A DNA stretch of 64,000 bases, from positions 6,305 through 70,304 of the forward strand of contig NMRB01002046.1 of assembly GCA_002633025.1 (NCBI GenBank), given 5' to 3'. A program made the translations under genes and the position numbers. Below the pieces are notes generated by a model. That model did not search any database. It had not been told where the DNA came from and saw nothing but the letters and a program-made list of their open reading frames with translations. Numbering within the stretch: the first letter of the stretch is position 1; each line of letters begins with the position of its first letter. Origin of the DNA: Notospermus geniculatus. Lineage: Eukaryota > Nemertea > Pilidiophora > Heteronemertea > Lineidae. Below are positions 10,279 through 23,344 of the stretch, piece after piece.

Positions 10279-10328
10279 GCATATGAATTTGTTGCTGACA
10301 CAGCCGCAACAATGAATGAGTGGCTGAG
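10279..10328 (+). CDS. orphan exon candidate, PH-domain-like end
   Basis: The acceptor TTTCACTTTCAG and donor AG|GTAGGC bound 50 nt that read AYEFVADTAATMNEWLR. The pattern (Y/F)xFVADT...MxxW resembles the C-terminal helix of pleckstrin homology domains. No neighbouring exons were found on either side, so it may be a stray, misplaced or spurious exon. Confidence 0.28.
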
Positions 10329-11043
10329 GTAGGCCTATAAGAGTGATCTCTTCTGGGTGATGGGCTCTGGACACTCGAGTTACAGCTTTGGTCCTTGACT
10401 TTTTGCACCCTCCTGTGTGAAAGTTGACATTTCTTCCAGGCGTTAAGCTCTTGTCACACCTTAACCACTAACTTCATGACATGGTATTCTATCTACAGAT
10501 AAATTGTATTGTGTTCTTTCTTGTCCTTGTCATCTTGCTTTCCCCTCCCTGCCTTTCTTTTGTCTCATCCTTAACAATGGAAAACCAATGTCCATCATCA
10601 TGATCACAGCAGGATTGTGATCTGAGTACCTATAGATTTTCAAGCTCCTGAGTCCTATACTGCAGGCTACAAATGTGACAATTTTAAAAACCTATGTGTA
10701 CACAGCAAATAAAGACCATTTTACATTTTTGATAAAACTGTAATGTGTTTTTGGTGATTTAGGCCTCTGTCTACCGGTAGATTGCATTTGCCTGAAGTAA
10801 TAGGTTAAGAAAATTTCTTCCTTTTGATATATCTTGAAAAAAAATCTGATTAATTCACTTTTGTTTAGGTAGTTGAGATTATCTCCATTTGTGGTGTATA
10901 TCAGCAGTTGTGTAGTTTGTGTAGGATTATAAAACTCCGGGGCGGTGGCCATTGTGAGACTACTGTCAACGAAGCCCGTCCTGTATGCGTGCAGATGTTT
11001 AATATGAAATGAAATCAATAATCTAACCCAGGCCTGGTACCAT
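10329..11043. other. non-coding stretch
   Basis: No exon was recognised. The open minus-strand frame across 10692-11156 has no family features and runs into the duplicated block, where its counterpart is not preserved. Confidence 0.5.
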
Positions 11044-12564
11044 AGATTCAATTCATTATTATTGTATTGGATCTGATGTGCTCTGAGCAGGCCTAACAAC
11101 ATATGCATATCGTGGGACATACCTGCTGTACAGACAGGATATATCGGACGTGTCACTTGGGTTTGTTTACCGGTGTGTCGTGGATCGGCTGAAAAATGGA
11201 ATTAGATGTGGTACATCTTGATACCTACTCGCAACAACTCTTCCTTACCTATGGCGAAGATATGGATAGGTTGTTTCGGGATGGGTGAGGAGTATTTTTG
11301 TCCTTTATGGGTGTAGCAGTCGGTGCCAGTTGGTTGTGCCTGGATATGGTGATATCTCTGTGTACCTAACGCGTGGTTTGCTTGCAGGCCAAGCAAGCAA
11401 GCTTTCCTGATTAAAGAATCAAATAATTTGCTTGGAACTGTTAAATTGACCCGGTCCAGGGTACTTGTACATTGCAGATGCTGCTTCCTGGGTCCTGGTA
11501 GACTGCCATACTTTGATGTGATGTAGTGTGAGTGCCTGCTGTCAGTGCTGCTCTCAAAGCAGCCGATCCAGTGTGTCCCGTCCACACTTTTGAAATCTTT
11601 GGTATGATGGCAATACAGAATGAAAATATGCCTTATTTCTTGTAATGTGATGCGCTATCTAGGTATCATACTGTTTCGCAATGCGAACATTGTATTTATG
11701 GATGCAAATGTTTGAATTTTTGATCATCATTGCCACCTGCTGATACCTTGATGGCGGAGACACACCAGTTGTGTGTGACATGAGTCATTTGGCCAATCTA
11801 GGGTTTGTAGAGGGGTGTATGTTGGTCTTACTTAATTTATGTGTCTTTTGTCACATGCAATATAAAGGAAGGTGTCCAGTTCAGGTTAGCCCAAACCATG
11901 AATCATGGCCAATCTTGTAATGTTCTCCACTCAAAACAGACAAATGAATAAGCCCAATGCCAGGATTACCACAAGTGTGTTACCCCATACATGTACATGT
12001 ATATGGTAATCAGATCTGATTGGGGTAATGGGTTTTCTGTCAGTGAGCATGCTTGTCCTTCTGAAAAGTCGGAAAGAACTAACTTCTGAGACATTGAACA
12101 GAAAAAACATTGTGCACTGTTGTCAAATAAAATTCTTTGGCAGGCAAAATTCAAGACTTTACAAAGTCTGTGTCTTTGATGCAGAAATTAATTCACTTCA
12201 AATGTTTCAATATTTGTATGTTTAGCATCCACAAACCCCAGTGTTCAGGTTTTTGCACTCACCACAAGTTCTGCCACACCCTGTTCAAAGACACATGTAT
12301 CATTGTATTGATGTCTATCTCACATTCTTTTATGGATTACAGAAGGGCTTACAAAGCCTGTGACGGCTGTGGTGTTCAGTCTTTTATGAGTGACATTATC
12401 TGGAAATTTGATCCACGGGCACCACACTGTGCAGTTGTGTCTAGTTTGACCAGATACTGCTAGATGGCACTGCAAGCTGTCTTGTTAAAAAAGCAGCAAG
12501 CAGGGTTTGGACAATGGTATATTCTGACCTGAACTGGTTCTTCTGGACCGTTTAGCCCTGACTA
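11044..12564. repeat. tandem duplication 2, copy 1
   Basis: Head-to-tail copy of 12565-14073 with offset 1521 bp, about 97% alike by eye, and no bases between the copies. No conserved reading frame spans both copies: the 127-residue minus-strand frame of copy 1 is broken in copy 2. It appears non-coding. Confidence 0.9.
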
Positions 12565-14073
12565 AGATTCAATTCATTATTATTGTATTGGATCTGATGT
12601 GCTCTGAGCAGGCCTAACAACATATGCATATCGTGGGACATACCTGCTGTACAGACGGGATATATCGGACGTGTCACTTGGGGAGTTTGTTTACCGGTGT
12701 GTCGTGGATCGGCTGAAAAATGGAATTAGATGTGGTACATCTTGATACCTACTCGCAACAACTCTTCCTTACCTATGGTGAAGATATGGATAGGCTGTTT
12801 CGGGATGGGTGAGGAGTATTTTTGTCCTTTATGGGTGTAGCAGTCTGGGTGCCAGTTGGTTGTGCCTGGATATGGTGATATATCCGTGTACTGTAGTACC
12901 TAACGCGTGGTTTGCTTGCAGGCCAAGCAAGCAAGCTCTCCTGATTAAAGAATCAAATAATTTACTCGGAACTGTTAAATTGACCCGGTCCAGGGTACTT
13001 GTACATTGCAGATGCTGCTTCCGGGGTCTTGGTAGACTGCCATACTTTGATGTGATGTAGTGTGAGTGCCTGCTGTCAGTGCTGCTGTCAAAGCAGCCCA
13101 TCGAGTGTGTCCCATCCACGCTTTTGAAATCTTTGGTATGATGGCAATACAGAATGAAAATATGCCTTATTTCTTGTAATGTGATGCGCTATCTAGGTAT
13201 CATATTGTTTCGCAATGCGAACATTGTATTCATGGATGCAAATATTTGAATTTTTGATCATCATTGCCACCTGCTGATACCTTGATGCTGGAGACACACC
13301 AGTTGTGTGTGACATGAGTCATTTGTCCAATCTAGGGTTCCTAGAGGGGGTGTACATGTATGTTGGTCTTACTTAATTTATGTGTCTTTTGTCACATGTG
13401 AAGGAAGGTGTCCAGTTCAGGTTGGCCCAAACCGTCAGTGGCCAATCTTTGTAATGTTTTCCACTCAAAACAGACAAATGAATAAGCCCAATACCAGGAT
13501 TACCACAAGTGTGTAACCCCCATACATGGTAGTCAGATCTGATTGGGGTAATGAGTTTTCTGAGCATGCTTGTCCTTCTGAAAAATCGGGAAGAACTATC
13601 TTCTGAGACATTGAACAGATAAAACATTGTGCACTGTTCTCAAAAATTCTTTGATGGGTAAGACTTTACAAAGTCTGTTTCTTTGATGCAGAAATTCATT
13701 CACTTCAAATATTTCAATATTTGGGATGTTTAGCATCCACAAAACCCAGTGTTCATGTTTTTGCACTCACCACAAGTTCTGCCACACCCTGTTCAAAGAC
13801 ACATGTATCATTGTATTGATGTCTATCTCACATTCTTTTGTGGATTACAGAAGGGCTTACAAAGCCTATGACGGCTGTGGCGTTCAGTCTTTTATGAGGT
13901 GACATTATCTGGAAATTTGATCCACGGGCACCACACTGTGCAGTTGTGTCTAGTTCGACCAGATACTGCTAGATGGCACTGCAAGCTGTCTTGTTAAAAA
14001 AAGCAGCAAGCAGGGTTTGGACAATGGTATATTCTGACCTGAACTGGTTCTTCTGGACCGTTTAGCCCTGACT
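12565..14073. repeat. tandem duplication 2, copy 2
   Basis: Begins again at AGATTCAATTCATTATTATT and ends at the same TTTAGCCCTGACT as copy 1. Differences are substitutions and indels of a few bases. Confidence 0.9.
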
Positions 14074-15029
14074 TGCCCTCTACAGCCAGGAGCATGGGGG
14101 GGGGGATTTAAAAGGAACTAGTTTGACTGTCTCTGTGATGAGGGAGACTCATAGGGCCGTATCACTCAAATTCTTCAGAGCATTCGCTCTCCTGAGATTT
14201 GTACTGCCCAATGAATGTCATTTTGTCGTCACTGACAACACCGGCATTGATCATCCGTTCCCCTCATCCTGTCGTGTCTAGTCCAATACCAACATGCTTG
14301 CAAACACATTCATAGCCTCATAAATAATATCATTATGCTAAAAAAATCAATAACATCAGTCTTGGAAAAAATCCACAGATTTTGAATTTTTAGACCGAGC
14401 ATCAATAGCCATTTCTTTCCAATTATATAAAAGCTAGAAATATTGTTATTTAGGAATTTCTGTATGGTTTTCTCTTCAAATCCATATTGAACGTTGTGCT
14501 ATTTATAGCATCTCACCACTATGAGGTAATGACCGTGCATGAATTATGATGATGGACATGCAATTCTGCCGACATTGAATGTACGACGGTCACATCTGTG
14601 GCTTATTGTATAACCTTTATCAATTATCTAACGACTTCAATCGCTACACATTGGAGACATGAGGTAAATTACTTGATGTTGTCGGTTTCCATAGTTACCG
14701 GTCTTTTTTCATTGGCCTTTTTAGGGCATCGAGAATTTTATGGTCATTGATGAATATGTAGCCGTGTTGAATTAGCTTTGCATAGCTTATAGGTAAGCTT
14801 GATGTGAATACTGATTAGCCCATAAAAACAGGAAAAGCAGTGTCACCTGAGGCTGTGTACATTACACCAGCTGATTTCTCTGTCAATATGTCCTGATCAT
14901 TGATTTCAGACTTGGGGACTGTGTCCCCTTCTCTTCGGCACAGTTTCAGTCGCCATGGTGTGTGAAATGTATGCACTACACCCTTCGGCAGTGATGAGTA
15001 ATTGAGGCCAAATTTGAATCTTAGCCAGA
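14074..15029. other. non-coding stretch
   Basis: No exon was recognised. Holds a poly-G run near 14096. Confidence 0.5.
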
Positions 15030-15974
15030 TACAGACTGATTTCTGTTTGTGTGTGATTTCATCCCCAGACAGTGTCCTGAGAACACTGCTCGACAGTAGA
15101 TACCAGGTGGGGGGGGGGGGCTGGGGAGGGGTTAATAAGAGAAGGGATGAGCATGGCCACATCTGGCTCTAAATGCCTCAAACCTTAGATGTCTCCTTGT
15201 TTTCACTTGGAGATGAAATAATGTGTCCCTCATGCCAAACTCGAGACAAACCTCCCTATCATCGGAGCTTTTTGCTGGTCCGTGATGTTAGGTTTGTCAG
15301 CTGGCTTCATGAAGGGTAAATGACCCTATTTCGTGACTACCTGTCAATCGCGTTTCACATCACTGTCTACGGTATTGTCCTCAAATTGTCAAAGAATAGC
15401 TTCATTGTCTCGTCCTGTGAAAATAAAAGCCATCTTTTTCATTGAAACTTTTTGTGGGACAGTCTATTGAAAATGAAATGGTAGAAAATAGCCTGAGATA
15501 TTCAGGTAAAGTTTCATGTCCTGAAGCCATTCTTCCCTTGCACTGTGGTACAATGCAGGGTTCAGTTAGGCTTGTCATTTTGTGGTTTTCGCTTTGTGAG
15601 ATTGTTCCAATATTGTCAGGTGCTGGGAAATGTATAAAAAACCATGTCGTCGTTATACTTTGCGGTGAGTTTTCGCTTTCTATCCTATCTTCACTAAGAT
15701 CTGTATAGGCCTGCTGTAGACCTAAGTCATTTCAGTCAGCTTTGTAAGGTAGTCAGTGCTTTCTATATGTGGAATTGGTTTATGTTGTGGAGGTTTGCTA
15801 AAAGTGATTCAGGAAGGGTGGGAGGAATTTGAACCAAAGGTCTCAGAGTCTTGGCTTTTCCTTGGATGACCTTTTGCTGCCCTTAAAATGTCAAGAACCA
15901 CTGTCCAGAAGAAAGAAGATAGGGATGGGATACCGATGTAGCCAGGTGTTGTGTGTTTAGGCACAGACTGCTGT

Positions 15975-16195
15975 GAATGCAGTGGTTGAGTGGTGGACTA
16001 GAGTCCAAGAGGTCATGGGTTGGATTCCCAGCTGAGTTAAATTGCCTCTGCGTTCTCAACTGGTCGGAAAGGATCAAATGTCAGTGTTGAATGAGTTCCC
16101 CAGGATAGTTTCTGGAGAGACTGGGGTATGACTGTAGTGTAGACACTTTGAAACTGTAGTGGAAAGAGCTATGCTATGTATAAGCTTCATGGCTA
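15975..16195 (+). mobile_element. SINE family 2, tRNA-derived, copy A
   Basis: A box TGGTTGAGTGG and B box GGTTGGATTCC sit about 40 bp apart, as in tRNA genes. GAGTTCCCCAGGATAG follows, then a degenerate CACTTTGAAAC...AGAGCTATG tail. It is not a functional tRNA by its arm pairing. Confidence 0.6.
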
Positions 16196-19100
16196 TTCTA
16201 CGACAAATGGTTACCAGAACTACCGGTCCTAGATGATCATCAAGGTTTGATCAGCTTCTCTTCACACTCCTGGCATATCTCCCCGAAGATGCGAACTCTT
16301 GCTACATATCTTGTTTATTCATTTTATGTACATGTATGTCTTCACTGTGGTGTGGCCCATGGTGGATCAATAAAACTGTCTGATGGCTACGTTCCCAGAA
16401 GCAGACTAGTAAGTAACACTGTTGCTTGCTATTATCATAATGTAGGCTGACATCAGCTGAGTCTGCCTGCCTGCATACCATCGAGATAAACTGGAACACC
16501 GCTATGGGTTCAGTGTGCAATGTACAGAGCTTCTGGTCGGAAGTGCTTCCTCAGGTTCGGAGCAGAGTAACTTAGGATTATTTTCTTCATTCATTTATCC
16601 ATTTCTTCAAAACTGGATTGGTTTTTGAACAAAATCATGCGAAGGTAAAAATGTCTTTTTCAACACTTTTGAACATTTGCCAATACTGTTGTAAATTATG
16701 CGTGCGCAGTGATGTGCATGGTTGTATTGTTGGATTAGTCACCTGGCCTTTCCGGCTGTTGCTGCTGAACTATTTGCTGTATTGTACATTCCTCGTTATA
16801 CACTGGACCATGTTCAAAGACTATGAGGATACAGTGACCATTGTTCTTTACTCCTACGCCCCGATCTGTACCGTCTCGGAAACTGCTGTACTTTGAGTTC
16901 AGTTGCTCTTGGCCTTCATTCATCTATGATGGCTGCTTGACATACCTTTCCAAAATATGGATGGCAATAAATCTGCTACTCTGAAAGCATATAAATTGTA
17001 AGTGAACTTGTTGAGGTCAGAGTGTGTACTGTACCAATGCTGTTTGTTTTGATAATTATGGCGAGGAATTTTCATTTTCTGTGGTGATTTGGTTATGTTG
17101 AGGTCATTTTGTTGTTTGGTTTATTTTGCAGCTGTTCTCATCGTATCTCTCACGAGAGAGGTAAAGTTTCATCGACAGCAAGTCCCTGCTCAAGCAAATT
17201 GAAAGAAAAGGGTAACATTTTAAGGGTAAAATGGCCTTGTATAACATTCCAAGAAGTCCTCGAGGGACATTTACTATGACAAGAGTAATGATCGGTCAGA
17301 ATCTTTGTGGAATGGCGCTCATTGGATTTCGATTGGCTCGTCGTCCCTGTAGATTCGATGGTCACCGCAAATTGAATTTGACAACGTGTCCATCTATGGC
17401 ACTGTGCATTGTGCTGTATCGTACTCGATGTTGAAAATTCTATGGCATGTGCATTGATTTTATAAAGTGTTGATTTAGCAATGAAATGCTGGAGCAGCTG
17501 TTATCAAGTTGATGCATGTTTTTTGCCACCCAGTGTATTTGTCCTGTGCCTTGATGCAAATGGACTTTGAATGTATACACATGAGTGCCATGTGATATTT
17601 TCACTGGTCACATTGGATTTCTGGATGAAAGCATTGTCGAACGCCTCTCTTTTTCAGAGTCTTTCCGTGCATTATTCCTGAACAAGATTTACAGAGTTTG
17701 ATACACACATGTGTGAGGACAGGCTGGGAAGAAAATATGATAAGAAAATTAGGCCATGGCCATGTTAGTACTGGTAATAATTGGTGTATTCTGATTAATT
17801 GTCATCCAAACTGTTATGAATTTGGCCGAAACTCATGACTCTCCTGATTGTTGTCTGAAGGCCAGTGGAATTTGATAATGATGCCTAGTGACTGGCAAAC
17901 CTCCACTGAAGTTATTTTTCACAGGCAAGATGGTTGTGGAATATTCATTGATGTTCATTGGAAACCATAGACCCACTTACCTACATTTGTTTGTTCAGAA
18001 TCAAAGTGTCTCTGTCTGGTTTACATTGTTCAGAAAAAGCTAATGGCAGAAGTTCAGTGCAGATCTTTTTCAATTTCCAGTGTACCGTTTGACGCGGCTT
18101 ACGGTACCAAATTTCCTAAATGCAGGATGTAACCACTTTGTCATGACTGTTCTGCATGATGTCACAACTACTTTGACACAATATGAATTGTTTCTGTCAG
18201 CATGATCGTTGACAAAAAACACATCAAAAAATAAGCACATGTCATTGAATGTCGGTGGAACATTTTTTGGTGTTTTTCCTGATACACCACAGTCCTGCAC
18301 ATGAAGGTTTTCTCTTAGAATTCTTCCCAGTGCCTTCTTCCCTTGAATTGAAACTGTCATTATACCAAACTGTGGTCTTGACATTTTGGATCGCTTTTTC
18401 CCTCCTGCTAATTTAGACACGTGGAGCGGAATTGTAGTGAGATCTGAAATTGCTGTTGGTTCATACCTGGCGGGGTTGCTTTCTCTGTATAGCATAGATT
18501 TGGTACGCCTAAATACTGCTAAGTTGACCTTGGTTTTATCGGTTAGCTATCACTCACACTGATGTCAGTGATGATGTTGGCCCTTGTTCATCCTCCTTCC
18601 ATCAATCTGACTGTTGGTGAAGTTAAACCGTTATCTGTTGTAGGCATGTTAACTCGAAATTTAATTGAACTGTTCAGGGGTTAAGTTCCCATATGTTGAA
18701 GTTCCAACCATGGCTTTCCACTTCACGTTTTCCTAGAATACCTGCTATCATATCAGACCAACACTTCATGGTTCTGTTTACTTTGGCTTCTGTGTAGCTA
18801 TCTTTTGGTTTCTGTGTTCCTCAACTTGAAAGCTGATCCAAAACATTGATTGTAGATTCTGACAATTAGCATCCTAGTGGATGGCCTTGGATAACATTCT
18901 TCTTTCAAGTATTAGTATGCAATTCAATGGTCAAGAATCAAATTGACGTCATTTTTGGATCTGAGCCGAAATATGATGGAGTACATCGGATCGAATGGAC
19001 GGTGCAGTGTTGGGTGAGGTGGTAGCTTGGGATGACTATCCAGACAAAATCAATATGACTGTTGACAGATTTGGCAGTCTCCCATCAGCCACTGACTGCG

Positions 19101-20123
19101 GATATCTTTGGGAACGAGCCAGTTGTAATAATGTTGTTATCTGTCTACTGGTGTGTTTAGCATCTAATTATCTGGATTCATTTAGGGAAATCTGTTGCAA
19201 CTGAAGCATTAGTGTTAATAGGACATTTTGCACTTAGCTTTGAACATTTTGTCAAAAGCCAGTTTCGCTGGGCCACCCACTGGTTGACTTGAAAAAAGTT
19301 CCAGTTCATGCACATGTAGGCCTACAACATGTCTGAGTCTGCAGGGAATTAGATAACTTGGCTAATTTAATAACAGCAACAACTTCAAGAAATTGCCTTT
19401 TTCAGCACCTGACCATAGCTGGATTAATTTTAAATCCATCTGGCATTGTTCATCTGGATTTTAGTTTTACAGCCCTCCATTGTGTGCAAATTACAGGATC
19501 TGCCTTGTCGCTCAGAACCTTCCTTTGAAATTGACCACAGCAGAACCTCACTTATTTTTTGATCACAATTGCATAGGGCTTATAATTGCACTATGTGTGA
19601 TGGTGTTTCACATTGTGTCTTTAGTCGAATTTCCACTAGGCCTACCTCAGTTAGCCAGGAATGGATCTACATGTACAGTCAACTTTGTACATGTATGGAA
19701 TTAAAAGACAAATTTGATGCATTGGCTTCACCACTGGTGTGCACATTACAAATTGTGCACATGACGAAGATGAATTGGTGGATCCGTCAAATGTTTGCAG
19801 TCATCAGTCGCTATATTCGCCAAATATTTGCACTTATCAAACATGTTTTTGATATGGTATATGTGGAACCATGGTACATAGATATTTTGAAAATTTGTTC
19901 TTTTCAACTGTTAAATCTAGAAAAGCTGCCGTCGTATTTTCACAGTCAATGTTGTAATGCTGTTATTGGAGTACAGGTGGTGTCGCACCAAAAACAAGAC
20001 CACCACAGAGACGATCTCCCTTTCAAGTTGGGCCCAAACCAATCAGTCCCCTTTGTTTGGTTATGTCATGAGGGTGCCTTCTGAAGCATTTGATTACCCC
20101 ACTTTCTCTCTTGTGCATTTCAG

Positions 20124-20367
20124 GAAAAAAATAGAAGAAATCGGCAAGATGACGGCCCTCTCCCAAGAGGAGATCATCAACAACACCAAGACGGTGGTAC
20201 AGGGGCTTGAGACGCTAAAAAATGAACACAATCAGATACTTAACAGTTTATTGTCCTCCATGAAGACAATAAAGAAGGAAAATGGAGAAACGAATCTAGT
20301 CGAGGAAAAAACCGGTATATTGAAAAAGTCAGTGGAAATGATAGAGTTAGGATTAGGGGAGGCACAG
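20124..20367 (+). CDS. KLC: KLC coding exon 1, copy A
   Basis: Acceptor GTGCATTTCAG, 25 nt of 5' UTR, ATG at 20149, then 73 codons ending GLGEAQ at donor CAG|GTTTGT. Protein is identical to copy B; the one coding difference seen is silent (ACG/ACT, Thr). Only one of the two copies is expected in a transcript. Confidence 0.85.
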
Positions 20368-21857
20368 GTTTGTATCTATGTATTATGAGCACGATATTGG
20401 CCTACGTCTAGATCAACTTCTGATTATCAGTAGTCCAGTGGTTACTGAAGAATGCGAGATTAGTTTACCCTGGGAGTGATCCATCTAGCCAGGACTTTTC
20501 ATCTTACTTTCCCTTTACTTGTTGACACTGAACCTGATTTATTCTTCGGTACTCGCCCCGGCACAATAAGTTCCCAGATACAACATCTCGTCCACAAAAG
20601 CATTTCTCACAGCATCACCAGGGGAATCTCTCCGACCGGGCAGTCTTCCCTATGTCTCTATAATACAGCTGTTTGTCTTGGACTTGGAGGATTGTTGATG
20701 TTGCTAGGAGACATTCATCTACCTTATCATGATTGCTTGGTGAACATTGGCACTCAGCTCTGACAAACAGTCGGCAAACCTCAAGGAATGTTGGTCAGAG
20801 ACCAAGTTGAGTTAGTGTATCAAAATCAAACACCATTGTTGAGGTTGACGGTCATCCAAAAAAGGCTGCTTATTTTCTTCTCAAACTTGAATGTATAACA
20901 TTGACAGTTGAGTTTAAGCATACAGACTGATTTCTGCTTGTGTGTGATTTCATCCCCAGACAGTGTCCTGAGAACACTGCTCGACAGTAGATACCAGGTG
21001 GGGGGGGGGCTGGGGAGGGGTTAATAAGAGAGGGATGAGCATGGCCACATCTGGCTCTAAATGCCTCAAACCTTAGATGGCTCCTTGTTTTCACTTGAAG
21101 ATGAAATAATGTGTCCCTCATGCCAAACTCGAGACAAACCTCCCTATCATCGGAGCTTTTTGCTGGTCTGTGATGTTAGGTTTGTCAGCTGGCTTCATGA
21201 AGGGTAAATGACCCTATTTCGTGACTACCTGTCATTCGCGTTTACTTTCGCATCAGTGTCTATTGTCCTCAGATTGTCAAAGAATAGCTTCATTGTCTCC
21301 TCCTGTGAAAATAAAAGCCATCTTTTTCATTGAAACTTTTTGTAGGACAGTCTATTGAAAATGAAATGGTAGAAAATAGCCTGAGATATTCAGGTAAAGT
21401 TTCATGTCCTGAAGCCATTCTTTCCCTTGCACTGTGGTACAATGCAGGGTTCAGTTAGGCTTGTCATTTTGTGGTTTTCGCTTTGTGAGATTGTTCCAAT
21501 ATTGTCAGGTGCTGGGAAATGTATAAAAAACCATGTCGCCGTTATACTTTGCGGTGAGTTTTCGCTTTCTATCCTATCTTCACTAAGATCTGTATAGGCC
21601 TGCTGTAGACCTAAGTCATTTCAGTCAGCTTTGTAAGGTAGTCAGTGCTTTATATGTGGAATTGGTTTATGTTGTGGAGGTTTGCTAAAAGTGATTCAGG
21701 AAGGGTGGGAGTAATTTGAACCAAAGATCTCAGAGTCTTGGCTTTTCCTTGGATGACCTTTTGCTGCCCTTAAAATGTCAAGAACCACTCTCCAGAAGAA
21801 AGAAGATAAGGATGGGATACCGATGTAGCCAGGTGTTGTGTGTTTAGGCATAGACTG

Positions 21858-22075
21858 CTGTGAATGCAGTGGTTGAGTGGTGGACTAGAGTCCGAGAGGT
21901 CATGGGTTGGATTCCCAGCTGAGTTAAATTGCCTCTGCTTTCTCAACTGGTCAGAAAGGATCAAATGTCAGTGTTGAATGAGTTCCCCAGGATAGTTTCT
22001 GGAGAGACTGGGGTATGACTGTAGTGTAGACACTTTGAAACTGTAGTGGAAAGAGCTATGCTACGTATAAGCTTC
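21858..22075 (+). mobile_element. SINE family 2, copy B
   Basis: Duplicate of the 15975 SINE with the same A and B boxes. It was carried along by duplication 3, not inserted independently. Confidence 0.6.
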
Positions 22076-22648
22076 ATGGCTATTCTACGACGAATGGTTA
22101 CCAGAACTACCGGTCCTAGATGATCATCAAGGTTTGATCAGCTTCTCTTCACACTCCTGGCATATCTCCCCGAAGATGTGAACTCTTGCCAGATATCTTG
22201 TTTATTCATTTTATGTACGTCTTCACTGCTGTGTGGCCCATGGTGGATCAATAAAACTGTCTGATGGCTACGTTCCCAGAAGCAGACCAGTAAGTAACAC
22301 TGTTGCTTGCTATTATCATAATGTAGGCTGACATCAGCTGAGTCTGCCTGCCTGCATACCATCGAGATAAACTGGAACACCGCTATGGGTTCAGTGTGCA
22401 ATGTACAGAGCTTCTGGTCGGAAGTGCTTCCTCAGGTTCCGAGCAGAGTAACTTAGGATTATTTTCTTCATTCATTTATCCATTTCTTCAAAACTGGATT
22501 GGTTTTTGAACAAAATCATGCGAAGGTAAAAATGTCTTTTTCAACACTTTTGAACCTTTGCCAATACTGTTGTAAATTATGCGTGCGCAGTGATGTGCAT
22601 GGTTGTATTGTTGGATTAGTCACCTGGCCTTTCCGGCTGTTGCTGCTG

Positions 22649-23007
22649 CGCTGAACATTCTACGGCACACTTGAAATCCTATAAATGTTTTCATAAAATC
22701 AATACTAGATTCACGGACTTGAGTGTTCTTGCCATTTCAGTCTTGCACAGGAGTCCAGTCCCTACATAACGACACAACTCCTGAAATGAAAATGCTTAGC
22801 TGTCAATTATGATTACGTCATCGCTTGTCAATTTCTCTCAGTAATTGTCAATGATTTGTGTCCATTTTTCATCCATTTTGGTGTGGAATTATTATTTCAT
22901 GACTTTGCCTCGGTCAGTGATTGGAATTTTCATTCAACTCGCAGTGGATGATGAATGCAATCAAGTACCATGACATACACGTACGGTACATAGCTCTGTG
23001 TGGGAGG
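22649..23007. other. 359-bp segment absent from copy A
   Basis: Copy A reads GCTGCTGAACTATTTGC straight across this point. No terminal repeats or target duplication are visible, so a deletion in copy A is as likely as an insertion here. Confidence 0.7.
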
Positions 23008-23344
23008 ACTATTTGCTGTATTGTACATTCCTCGTTATACACTGGACCATGTTCAAAGACTATGAGGATACAGTGACCATTGTTCTTTACTCCTACGCCT
23101 CTGTACCGTCTCGGAAACTGCTGTATGGTTAAAATCTATCTTTGAGTTCAGTTGCTCTTGGCCTTCATTCATCTATGATGGCTGCTTGACATACCTTTCC
23201 AAAATATGGATGGCAATAAATCTGCTACTCTGAAAGCATATAAATTGTAAGTGAACTTGTTGAGGTCAGAGTGTGTACTGTACCAATGCTGTTTGTTTTG
23301 ATAATTGTGGCCAGGAATTTTCATTTTCTGTGGTGATTTGGTTA

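Larger units (their letters stand above)
15030..20919. repeat. tandem duplication 3, copy A (contains KLC exon 1)
   Basis: About 5.9 kb repeated directly downstream as copy B (20921-28193). It includes one complete copy of the first KLC coding exon. It lacks the two transposons found in copy B at 23345 and 25150, so it shows the empty target sites (around 17093 and 18182). Other long frames in it change by non-synonymous differences or are broken in copy B and are not genes. Confidence 0.93.

Noticed and set aside
10692-11156. 154-residue minus-strand frame
   Set aside because: No motif, unusual composition, and it runs across the start of duplication 2; the counterpart near 12.6 kb is not open.
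11202-11585. 127-residue minus-strand frame, also seen in part at 12829-13119
   Set aside because: The second copy of the duplication breaks or shortens the frame, so it is not maintained. No family resemblance.
15978-16035. tRNA gene candidate with A and B boxes
   Set aside because: The arms do not form a convincing cloverleaf and the copy continues into SINE body sequence; called a SINE.
18070-18495. 141-residue minus-strand frame
   Set aside because: The copy in duplication 3 B is interrupted by a transposon and frame changes; intronic.
20476-20763. 95-residue plus-strand frame present in both copies (also 27750-28037)
   Set aside because: Most of the few differences between copies change amino acids, as expected for non-coding DNA. 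It lies in the KLC intron.
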